The notes under the pieces are model-generated. The model worked only from the letters and a program-made list of their open reading frames with translations. It did not search any database and was not told the DNA's origin. DNA of 19,899 nt from assembly GCA_023409615.1 (NCBI GenBank), contig JAEYRF010000244.1, positions 1-19,899 on the forward strand, given 5' to 3'. The position numbers and the translations under genes were made by a program. Below, piece by piece: positions 13,696-19,899 of the stretch (within the stretch, counting starts at the first letter, position 1; every line of letters begins with the position of its first letter). Source of the stretch: Bacillota bacterium (lineage in GTDB: Bacteria > Bacillota > Clostridia > Acetivibrionales > DTU013).

Positions 13696-14598
13696 ATGGA
13701 AACGATCATTAAGAAAGCAGAGATATTGATAGAAGCACTTCCATATATTCAGAAGCTGCATGGTAAAACAGTCGTCATTAAGTACGGTGGCAATGCAATG
13801 ATCAACGACGAGCTGAAAAATGCAGTCATGGATGATATAACACTGCTCAAATTCATCGGTCTCAATCCCGTCATAGTACATGGTGGCGGCCCGGACATCA
13901 ATAAAATGCTGGATAAGCTGGAGATTAAAAGCGAATTTGTAAATGGCCTGAGAGTAACAGATAAAAGGACAATGGAAGTAGCACAGATGGTTCTGGTCGG
14001 AAACACAAACAAGGAAATTGTTTCGTTACTAAACCAAAAGGGCGGAAAAGCCATAGGCTTGTGCGGCATCGACGGGAGATTAATCGAATGCGAGCAGTAC
14101 AAGACTATAATCGATGGTGTGGAGAAGGATATAGGCTTTGTCGGGAAGATCATTAATATCAATTCAAAAGTGCTTGAGCTTATTGCTAGTGACGAATACA
14201 TACCGGTCATCGCTCCAATCGGAGTCGGAAAAGACGGATGCAGCTATAATATAAATGCAGATACGGTGGCCGGGGAGGTCGCTGTTGCACTTAAGGCTGA
14301 AAAGCTCATGCTTCTGACCGATGTAGAGGGAGTTAAGATGTCTCCTGATAGTACGGATGTCCTTCATGCATTAACTGCCGCGCAGGTACATGACCTCATT
14401 GATAAGAAAGTCATTAACGGAGGAATGATACCCAAGGTGCTCGGCTGTCTAGAGGCGCTGGACAGGGGAGTTGGCAGAACTCATATTATAGATGGCAGAA
14501 TTCCACATTGCATCCTGCTCGAAATCTTCACTAATAAAGGAATCGGCACCATGATAATGCGGGAGAAAGTACTCTATCATAAAAATGAGAAATTATGA
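13696..14598 (+). CDS. argB: Acetylglutamate kinase
   Basis: A 300-residue amino-acid kinase that phosphorylates N-acetylglutamate with ATP, the second step of arginine synthesis. Motifs: KYGGNAM (29-35), HGGGPDIN (62-69), and GLRVTD (85-90, substrate-binding Arg). Before the kinase core there is an N-terminal helix (METIIKKAEILIEALPYIQ), the feature that links dimers into hexamers in arginine-inhibited members, so feedback inhibition by arginine is likely. GGAGG lies 8 nt before the ATG. It follows argC directly, without argJ in between. Confidence 0.97.
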   Translation: METIIKKAEILIEALPYIQKLHGKTVVIKYGGNAMINDELKNAVMDDITLLKFIGLNPVIVHGGGPDINKMLDKLEIKSEFVNGLRVTDKRTMEVAQMVLVGNTNKEIVSLLNQKGGKAIGLCGIDGRLIECEQYKTIIDGVEKDIGFVGKIININSKVLELIASDEYIPVIAPIGVGKDGCSYNINADTVAGEVAVALKAEKLMLLTDVEGVKMSPDSTDVLHALTAAQVHDLIDKKVINGGMIPKVLGCLEALDRGVGRTHIIDGRIPHCILLEIFTNKGIGTMIMREKVLYHKNEKL

Positions 14599-14616
14599 GT
14601 AATTGTTGTTATGTAC

Positions 14617-14656
14617 CAATAAAATCCACCCGATATAGTTTGTGTAGATTTTTATT
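14617..14656 (+). terminator. Possible hairpin between argB and the PilZ gene
   Basis: AATAAAATC (14617-14625) can pair with GATTTTTATT (14647-14656), one base bulged. The stem is AT-rich and the following sequence has only a short T run, so any termination would be partial. Confidence 0.3.
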
Positions 14657-14673
14657 CATGTGGAGGTGGTGCT

Positions 14674-15345
14674 TTGAACGCCTCAGTTGTTTCAAATATA
14701 CTCAACGAGGGCATGATGATTGGAATCCGGGTGGGTTCAACCTCACAATGGCATGGAAATGTTATCTACGAGGTAACAGGCAGTTCAATACGAATCGCAT
14801 ATATAGAAAAATTCATGAAGGATATGGTGGGGGTTGAGTGCCCCGTATGGGTAAAATATTCAAATGATTATTTCATATATTATTTTTATGGAACAGTGTC
14901 CAGTATTAAAACTGACCTGCCAAAAAGTATACTCGTCAAATTAGATAGTGCGGAGGAAATCATCAACAATCGTCTCTTCCCCCGTTACGATGTCAGACTT
15001 AAGACTTCTCTCAAGGCTGTCTGGGATGATGAAGTTTACGAAGGTACTGTTACGGATCTTTCATATGGAGGCGCCTCATTTGTCTGCGAACACAAGTTTG
15101 ACAGTAATGAAAACATCGATATGACATTGTATCTGCCTAAAGGTAATACTGTAAAACTGACCGGCAGAATAATCAGGCGCAGGAGCGGCGACAGTAACGT
15201 TGTCGGCCACGCCGCTCAATTTATCGAATGCGACAATATGTGCAACAAGCAGTTGTCGGAATATTTCTCACAGCTTGAAGATGAGGTCTCAGAAATATAT
15301 CAACAGTACTTAAAAGTATATAAGCAAAATCCCTGCAATAAATGA
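14674..15345 (+). CDS. PilZ-domain cyclic-di-GMP receptor (YcgR-like)
   Basis: A 223-residue cytosolic protein with two domains: an N-terminal YcgR-type beta domain (about 1-95) and a C-terminal PilZ domain (about 98-210). The cyclic-di-GMP motifs are intact: RLFPR (RxxxR, R100 and R104) and DLSYGG (DxSxxG, D128-G133). Such proteins change flagellar motor output, secretion or exopolysaccharide in response to cyclic-di-GMP. Start is TTG with GGAGGTGG 4 nt upstream. It lies 75 bp after argB and 179 bp before argD on the same strand, with no clear promoter of its own, so it may be co-transcribed with argCB. Nothing in its sequence ties it to arginine metabolism. Confidence 0.88.
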   Translation: MNASVVSNILNEGMMIGIRVGSTSQWHGNVIYEVTGSSIRIAYIEKFMKDMVGVECPVWVKYSNDYFIYYFYGTVSSIKTDLPKSILVKLDSAEEIINNRLFPRYDVRLKTSLKAVWDDEVYEGTVTDLSYGGASFVCEHKFDSNENIDMTLYLPKGNTVKLTGRIIRRRSGDSNVVGHAAQFIECDNMCNKQLSEYFSQLEDEVSEIYQQYLKVYKQNPCNK

Positions 15346-15380
15346 ACCCGGGGCATTCCTGCTGAAGCGCACCCCATTTC

Positions 15381-15410
15381 CGGGCAAATACCGTATTTGG
15401 AGGTGCTCTT
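15381..15410 (+). repeat. Palindrome in the PilZ-argD gap
   Basis: CAAATAC-C-GTATTTG (15385-15399) is a perfect inverted repeat, with a looser outer pair GCACC/GGTGC. It lies about 40 bp upstream of the argD promoter; its role is unknown. It has no U-run, so it is not a standard terminator. Confidence 0.45.
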
Positions 15411-15439
15411 TATATTCCCGCGACTTATAAATATTGTTG

Positions 15440-15468
15440 TTGCATTTTTATACATGCGAGTGTATAAT
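15440..15468 (+). promoter_or_regulatory. argD promoter
   Basis: TTGCAT (15440-15445), a 17-bp spacer and TATAAT (15463-15468): the same boxes and spacing as the argC promoter. Transcription would start near 15475, about 50 nt before the argD ATG. Confidence 0.85.
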
Positions 15469-15474
15469 TATGAA
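15441..15474 (+). promoter_or_regulatory. Tandem ARG boxes (ArgR operator) at argD
   Basis: TGCATTTTTATACA (15441-15454) fits TGNAT-W4-ATNCA; TGTATAATTATGAA (15461-15474) is the second, weaker box. The 20-bp offset and the placement over -35 and -10 are the same as at argC. Confidence 0.75.
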
Positions 15475-15524
15475 TAAATTAAATTGGCGCAGAAGTGCGG
15501 TAAAGCGATGAGGGAGTTGATGTT

Positions 15525-16721
15525 ATGAAGCTGCAGGACATAATGGAGATGGATTCCAAATACTATATGAATACATTTGGCAAAAGGACCCCTGTGTGTT
15601 TTGAATATGGCAAGGGGATAAAGCTGTTTGACCAGGACGGTAAAACATATTATGATTTTCTGGGCGGGATCGCAGTCAATGCGCTGGGATACAGTCATCC
15701 GGCACTTGTTGAGGCACTGAAGTCGCAGGTTGAAAAGCTTATACATTACTCCAGCCTATATTATATAGAATCCCAGGCAAGGCTGGCAAAGCTGCTGGCA
15801 GAGAACTCCTGCGCTGACCGTACCTTTTTTGCAAACAGCGGCGCAGAGGCAAACGAGGGTGCCATCAAGCTGGCCAGGATCTACTTTAAAAAGAAAGGCA
15901 TGCCGGAGAAGTATGGAATCATCACATTGAAAAATTCCTTTCACGGCAGGACCCTGACAACAGTTGCGGCTACCGGACAGGAAAAATATCAGAAGCCCTA
16001 CGCCCCTCTCATTCCCGGCTTCAAGCATGTGGTAATCAATGATATTGATGACATTAAAGCGGCTATAGATGACAATACGTGCGCAATTATGATGGAGCCG
16101 GTACAGGGCGAAAGCGGAGTACATCCGGTGGACATTGAATATTTGAGAGAAGTAAGAAAGCTGTGTGATGAGAAAGATCTTTTACTGATTTTTGATGAGA
16201 TACAGACCGGTATAGGAAGAACAGGCAAATTATTCGCTTACGAGCATTCCGGTGTCCAGCCTGATATATTTACACTGGCAAAAGCCTTAGCCGGAGGCAT
16301 TCCAATTGGTGCATTATGTGCAAAGGAATCTGTCGCATCCGCCTTTGAACCAGGCGATCACGGCTCCACCTTCGGTGGAAATCCGCTGGCCTGTACAGCA
16401 GGTCTGGCTGTCATGGAAACAATACTGAGGGATCATCTTTGCGAAAACGCTAAAGATATGGGTGTTTATTTCAGGAATCGGTTGAAAAAGTCTGCAGAAA
16501 AGTTCAATATCATATCAGAAGTTCGCGGAATCGGCCTTATGATCGGTATTCAGCTGTCAGAAGAAAAGGCATTACAGATTAAGGGCAAGCTGTTCGAGAA
16601 GGGTTTTCTGGTGGGCAGTGTAGGAAACAGTGTTATTCGTCTACTGCCTCCGCTGATCATTACAACCGAAGATATCGAACTGTTTGCTGATGCTTTGGAG
16701 GAAGTTCTGACATCACTTTGA
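15525..16721 (+). CDS. argD: Acetylornithine aminotransferase
   Basis: A 398-residue class III PLP aminotransferase converting N-acetylglutamate semialdehyde to N-acetylornithine with glutamate. Motifs: ANSGAEANEGAIKLAR (phosphate-binding loop, about 103-118), SFHGRT (138-143), FDEIQTGIGRTG (D224 contacts the PLP ring), and the Schiff-base lysine in TLAKALAGG (K253), with GDHGSTFGGNPLA following. The length is standard. GAGGGAG lies 8 nt before the ATG. It begins a second arginine transcription unit with its own ARG-box promoter, leading into carA 54 bp downstream. Confidence 0.96.
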   Translation: MKLQDIMEMDSKYYMNTFGKRTPVCFEYGKGIKLFDQDGKTYYDFLGGIAVNALGYSHPALVEALKSQVEKLIHYSSLYYIESQARLAKLLAENSCADRTFFANSGAEANEGAIKLARIYFKKKGMPEKYGIITLKNSFHGRTLTTVAATGQEKYQKPYAPLIPGFKHVVINDIDDIKAAIDDNTCAIMMEPVQGESGVHPVDIEYLREVRKLCDEKDLLLIFDEIQTGIGRTGKLFAYEHSGVQPDIFTLAKALAGGIPIGALCAKESVASAFEPGDHGSTFGGNPLACTAGLAVMETILRDHLCENAKDMGVYFRNRLKKSAEKFNIISEVRGIGLMIGIQLSEEKALQIKGKLFEKGFLVGSVGNSVIRLLPPLIITTEDIELFADALEEVLTSL

Positions 16722-16725
16722 TTTA

Positions 16726-16757
16726 GTATATTGAAAAAAATAAATCAATAAATATAC
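16726..16757 (+). repeat. Inverted repeat between argD and carA
   Basis: GTATATT (16726-16732) and AATATAC (16751-16757) form a 7-bp AT-only inverted repeat just after the argD stop. Weak; it may be a chance product of AT-rich sequence. Confidence 0.3.
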
Positions 16758-16775
16758 AGATAAGGAGTATGAAAT

Positions 16776-17831
16776 ATGAAGTCAGTTTTAGTACTTGAAG
16801 ATGGAACATATTTTCCCGGCGAAGGTTTCGGGCAAAAAGGCGAGACTGCCGGCGAGGTAGTTTTCAATACATGCATGACAGGATATCAGGAGATTACTAC
16901 AGACCCCTCCTACAATGGTCAGATTGTAACAATGACCTATCCTTTAATCGGAAATTACGGGTTCAATACCGAAGACAACGAATCTCACAGAACCTATATG
17001 CAGGGATTTATTGTAAAAGAGCTGTGCGAGTATCCAAATAACTGGCGCAATTCCATCGGAACAAATGAATATTTTCTAAGGAACAACATAATCGGTCTTA
17101 AGGGGATAGATACGAGGGCGCTAACACAGCATATACGCACTTTCGGAAGCATGTATGGCATTATTTCCACAGAATGCGGAAATATTGACATTCTAATGGA
17201 AAAGCTGAAGCAAAAAAAGCAGGAGCCGCGCAATCTGGTTATGGAAGTGACAGTCAAAGAACCTGTTCATATAACGGGACCGGGGAAAAAAGTAGTTTTA
17301 TTAGATCTCGGAGTGAAGCACAACATCATCAGATATCTGGAAAAGCATCAGTGCGATATACATATACTCCCCGCATCTTCGACCTTCGAAGAAGTTATGG
17401 CATGCAAGCCTGATGGCATATTGGTGTCCAATGGCCCCGGGGATCCAAAGGATCTTGTTGAACAAAAACTGCTGCTGCAAAAGCTAATCGGAAAAATGCC
17501 TATACTGGGAATATGCCTGGGCCACCAGTTACTCGGTCTGGCTCTTGGAGGAAACACTTATAAGCTGAAATTCGGGCATCATGGCGCTAACCATCCGGTT
17601 AAGGATTTCAATACCGGACGCTGCTATATTACCTCCCAAAATCACAATTATGCCATTGATAATGAGATCGGCAGCGATATAAATATCATGCAGGTTAATG
17701 TAAATGATAACACAATAGAAGGTTTCAGACATAAAACTCTTCCTGTGATTGGCGTGCAGTACCATCCGGAAGCCGCGGCAGGTCCCAGAGATTCAACATA
17801 TATTTTTGAAGACTTTTTGAAAATGATGTAG
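16776..17831 (+). CDS. carA: Carbamoyl-phosphate synthase small subunit (glutaminase)
   Basis: A 351-residue protein of normal length. The N-terminal half is the CarA-specific domain (EDGTYFPGEGFG, FNTCMTGYQEITTDPSY); the C-terminal half is a class I glutamine amidotransferase with an intact triad: GICLGHQ (C247) and QYHPE (H330, E332). It releases ammonia from glutamine and passes it by tunnel to CarB to make carbamoyl phosphate for arginine and pyrimidines. AAGGAG precedes the ATG. Its place after argD suggests an arginine-regulated carAB, though the same enzyme could also serve UMP synthesis. Confidence 0.97.
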   Translation: MKSVLVLEDGTYFPGEGFGQKGETAGEVVFNTCMTGYQEITTDPSYNGQIVTMTYPLIGNYGFNTEDNESHRTYMQGFIVKELCEYPNNWRNSIGTNEYFLRNNIIGLKGIDTRALTQHIRTFGSMYGIISTECGNIDILMEKLKQKKQEPRNLVMEVTVKEPVHITGPGKKVVLLDLGVKHNIIRYLEKHQCDIHILPASSTFEEVMACKPDGILVSNGPGDPKDLVEQKLLLQKLIGKMPILGICLGHQLLGLALGGNTYKLKFGHHGANHPVKDFNTGRCYITSQNHNYAIDNEIGSDINIMQVNVNDNTIEGFRHKTLPVIGVQYHPEAAAGPRDSTYIFEDFLKMM

Positions 17832-17843
17832 TTCATCTCTATG

Positions 17844-17953
17844 TGGCCTAACATATGTTGTTCAGAGTGTGCAGGCCACGAATCAAGGAAGTGGATTTGT
17901 AGCGCTTTGGATAAAACTATGAAGCGTTACAAACCACTTACGAACTGAACATA
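17844..17953 (+). other. Structured carA-carB intergenic RNA region
   Basis: Three inverted repeats fill the 133-bp gap. S1: GTGGCCT (17844-17850) with AGGCCAC (17874-17880). S2: a long hairpin from AAGTGG (17889) to CCACTT (17939), about 18 pairs with one bulged A and one G-U. S3: TATGTT-GTT-CAG (17855-17866) with CTGAACATA (17945-17953), ending just before the carB ribosome binding site. S3 encloses S2 and crosses S1, so S1 and S3 would be a pseudoknot or mutually exclusive. No U-run follows. Confidence 0.55.
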
Positions 17954-17964
17954 ATGGAGGATAT

Positions 17965-19899
17965 ATGCCAAAAAGAACTGATATGAAGAAAGTTCTAGTG
18001 ATAGGGTCAGGTCCGATCATCATCGGGCAAGCTGCGGAATTTGATTATTCAGGCTCTCAAGCCTGTAAATCGCTAAAGGAGGAGGGCATCGAAGTTGTCC
18101 TCGTAAACAGTAACCCAGCAACGATAATGACAGACAGCGGTACAGCTGATAAAATCTATATCGAGCCGATCACCCTGGACTTTGTAAAGAAAATTATTGA
18201 GAAAGAAAAGCCAGATGGCATACTTGCATCACTTGGTGGCCAAACCGGCCTTAATATGGCAGTGGAACTTTCAAACGACGGAATATTGGATCGTATGGGT
18301 ATTGAACTGCTGGGAACATCTCTTATGTCCATCAGGAAAGCTGAGGACAGGGAACTGTTCAAAGAGACTATGCAAAATATCAATGAGATGGTTCCCCATA
18401 GCACAATTGTAAATACACTCTCAGATGCCGTTGCATTTGTGGAAAATGTCGGCTTCCCCATCATTATCCGTCCAGCTTATACCCTTGGCGGAACCGGCGG
18501 CGGAATTGCAGAGAACATGGAAGAGTTCAGATATATCTGCGGCAAGGGCCTGAAGCTTAGCATGATCCATCAGGTTTTACTGGAGCAAAGCGTCGCGGGC
18601 TGGAAGGAAATTGAATTTGAAGTAATGCGTGATGGTGCCGATAACTGCATTATTATCTGCAGCATGGAGAATTTTGATCCTGTAGGAGTACATACAGGCG
18701 ACAGTATCGTCGTTGCCCCCTGCCAGACATTGTCAGATGTGGAATATCAAATGTTGCGTTCCGCTTCAATTAAAATAATCCGCGCACTCGAAATAAAAGG
18801 CGGCTGTAATATCCAATTTGCATTGAATCCCAACAGCTATGAGTATGTTGTAATCGAGGTCAATCCACGTGTCAGCCGCTCCAGCGCTCTTGCATCAAAA
18901 GCTACCGGCTATCCGATTGCCCGTGTAACCTCAAAGATTGCAATTGGAATGAACCTGGATGAAATCAGGAATTCTGTTACAAAGAATACCTTCGCCTGCT
19001 TTGAACCTACAATCGACTATATTGTAACGAAAGTACCCCGCTGGCCATTTGATAAATTTACTGCAGCAGACCGCTCACTTGGTACTCAGATGAAAGCCAC
19101 CGGAGAAGTTATGGCCATCGGCAGAACTTTTGAGGAATCGCTGCTCAAGGCGATAGACTCCCTTGACATCAAACTTAATTACCAACTGGGACTTAAGCTG
19201 TTCGACAATAAATCCGTTGACGAGTTGCTTGAAATCCTGAGGTCTCCGAGAGATGAGCGAATCTTTGCTATGTTTAAGGCACTTCAGAAGGGTATAACTG
19301 TTGAGCAGATCGTAGATATAACCAAGGTGGACAGCTTTTTTGTCAATAAGCTGGATAACATTGTCAGGGTCGCTGAGGAAGTAACAAATGCAGGTATTGC
19401 ATGGCTTGATTACGACCTTTATATCCGCGCGAAAAAAATTGGTTTTGGCGATTCTTATATAGCAAACCTTGTAAATGTACCGCTTGACACGGTGCTCGAC
19501 CTAAGGGTGAAATATCCCATTAAGCCCGTTTACAAGATCGTTGACACCTGTGCCGGAGAATTTGAGGCAGTCACACCATATTACTATTCTACGTATGAAG
19601 AACGGGATGACGTCATTGTGTCCGACAGGAGGAAAGTTCTTGTTGTTGGTTCCGGACCAATCAGAATCGGTCAGGGTATAGAGTTTGACTACTGCAGTGT
19701 CCATTCGGTAAGAACACTAAAGGAACTGGGTATAGAATCCATTATCATAAACAATAATCCGGAGACAGTCAGCACGGACTTTGACACCTCAGATAAGCTC
19801 TATTTCGAGCCATTGACCAAAGAATGCCTACTTGACATCATTGAGAAGGAAAATCCCGAGGGAATTATCGTTCAGTTTGGCGGCCAGACTGCAATAAAC
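17965..19899 (+). CDS. carB: Carbamoyl-phosphate synthase large subunit, 5' part
   Basis: 645 residues are seen of a protein normally near 1,070; the frame runs in phase to the last base with no stop. CarB makes carbamoyl phosphate from bicarbonate, ammonia from CarA, and two ATP. Visible: the first half with GSGPIIIGQAAEFDYSG near residue 14, PAYTLGGTGGG (about 171-181), and NPRVSRSSALASKATGYP from residue 300, almost the same position as in E. coli; the oligomerisation region (about 400-550); and the start of the second ATP-grasp half at GSGPIRIGQGIEFDY near residue 561. TGGAGG lies 5 nt before the ATG. It is separated from carA by an unusually long, structured gap. Confidence 0.97.
   Translation, partial: MPKRTDMKKVLVIGSGPIIIGQAAEFDYSGSQACKSLKEEGIEVVLVNSNPATIMTDSGTADKIYIEPITLDFVKKIIEKEKPDGILASLGGQTGLNMAVELSNDGILDRMGIELLGTSLMSIRKAEDRELFKETMQNINEMVPHSTIVNTLSDAVAFVENVGFPIIIRPAYTLGGTGGGIAENMEEFRYICGKGLKLSMIHQVLLEQSVAGWKEIEFEVMRDGADNCIIICSMENFDPVGVHTGDSIVVAPCQTLSDVEYQMLRSASIKIIRALEIKGGCNIQFALNPNSYEYVVIEVNPRVSRSSALASKATGYPIARVTSKIAIGMNLDEIRNSVTKNTFACFEPTIDYIVTKVPRWPFDKFTAADRSLGTQMKATGEVMAIGRTFEESLLKAIDSLDIKLNYQLGLKLFDNKSVDELLEILRSPRDERIFAMFKALQKGITVEQIVDITKVDSFFVNKLDNIVRVAEEVTNAGIAWLDYDLYIRAKKIGFGDSYIANLVNVPLDTVLDLRVKYPIKPVYKIVDTCAGEFEAVTPYYYSTYEERDDVIVSDRRKVLVVGSGPIRIGQGIEFDYCSVHSVRTLKELGIESIIINNNPETVSTDFDTSDKLYFEPLTKECLLDIIEKENPEGIIVQFGGQTAIN

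Noticed and set aside
16722..16775. ARG box upstream of carA
   Set aside because: The AT-rich sequence does not fit TGNAT-W4-ATNCA; carAB is more simply served by the argD promoter.

Overview
The window reads as chromosomal DNA of a spore-forming, anaerobic-type Firmicute (class Clostridia). The reasons are strong AGGAGG-type ribosome binding sites, frequent GTG and TTG starts, moderate-to-low GC content, an alpha/beta-type small acid-soluble spore protein gene, an ftsEX/LytM/CtpA cluster, Hsp33, and a tRNA cluster typical of the class. I cannot name the genus.

Left part, plus strand (1-2037): the end of a TRAP transporter operon, with a partial small permease (dctQ), the large permease (dctM) and a small YcxB-like membrane protein. 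The first two genes overlap by 4 bp and the third follows directly.

Middle, minus strand (2223-12289), listed in transcription order from right to left: an orphan MsmX/UgpC-type sugar ABC ATPase ending in a strong terminator; a CdaR/PucR-type regulator; ftsE and ftsX (overlapping); a secreted coiled-coil LytM peptidase; a CtpA-type S41 protease; a 57-residue spore protein; a SAM-dependent methyltransferase; a cold-shock protein with its own promoter and terminator; hslO (Hsp33); and a five-tRNA operon Val-Asp-Phe-Gly-Cys with a consensus promoter and terminator. The tRNA spacers are packed with palindromes. One spacer holds a displaced 20-bp copy of the tRNA-Asp 3' end, which looks like a fossil attachment site.

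Right part, plus strand (12431-19899): arginine and carbamoyl-phosphate biosynthesis, argC - argB - PilZ gene - argD - carA - carB (cut by the window end). argC and argD each have a TTGCAT-17-TATAAT promoter covered by two ARG-box-like sites exactly 20 bp apart, which suggests ArgR control of two transcription units. argJ is absent, ArgC is of the short type, and a cyclic-di-GMP receptor gene sits in the middle.

No defence system, CRISPR array or intact mobile element is visible. The most interesting parts are non-coding: a GC-rich, hairpin-dense segment between the argC promoter and its start codon; a carA-carB gap with stems that cross each other; and two tRNAs whose T-loops read TCC instead of TTC.
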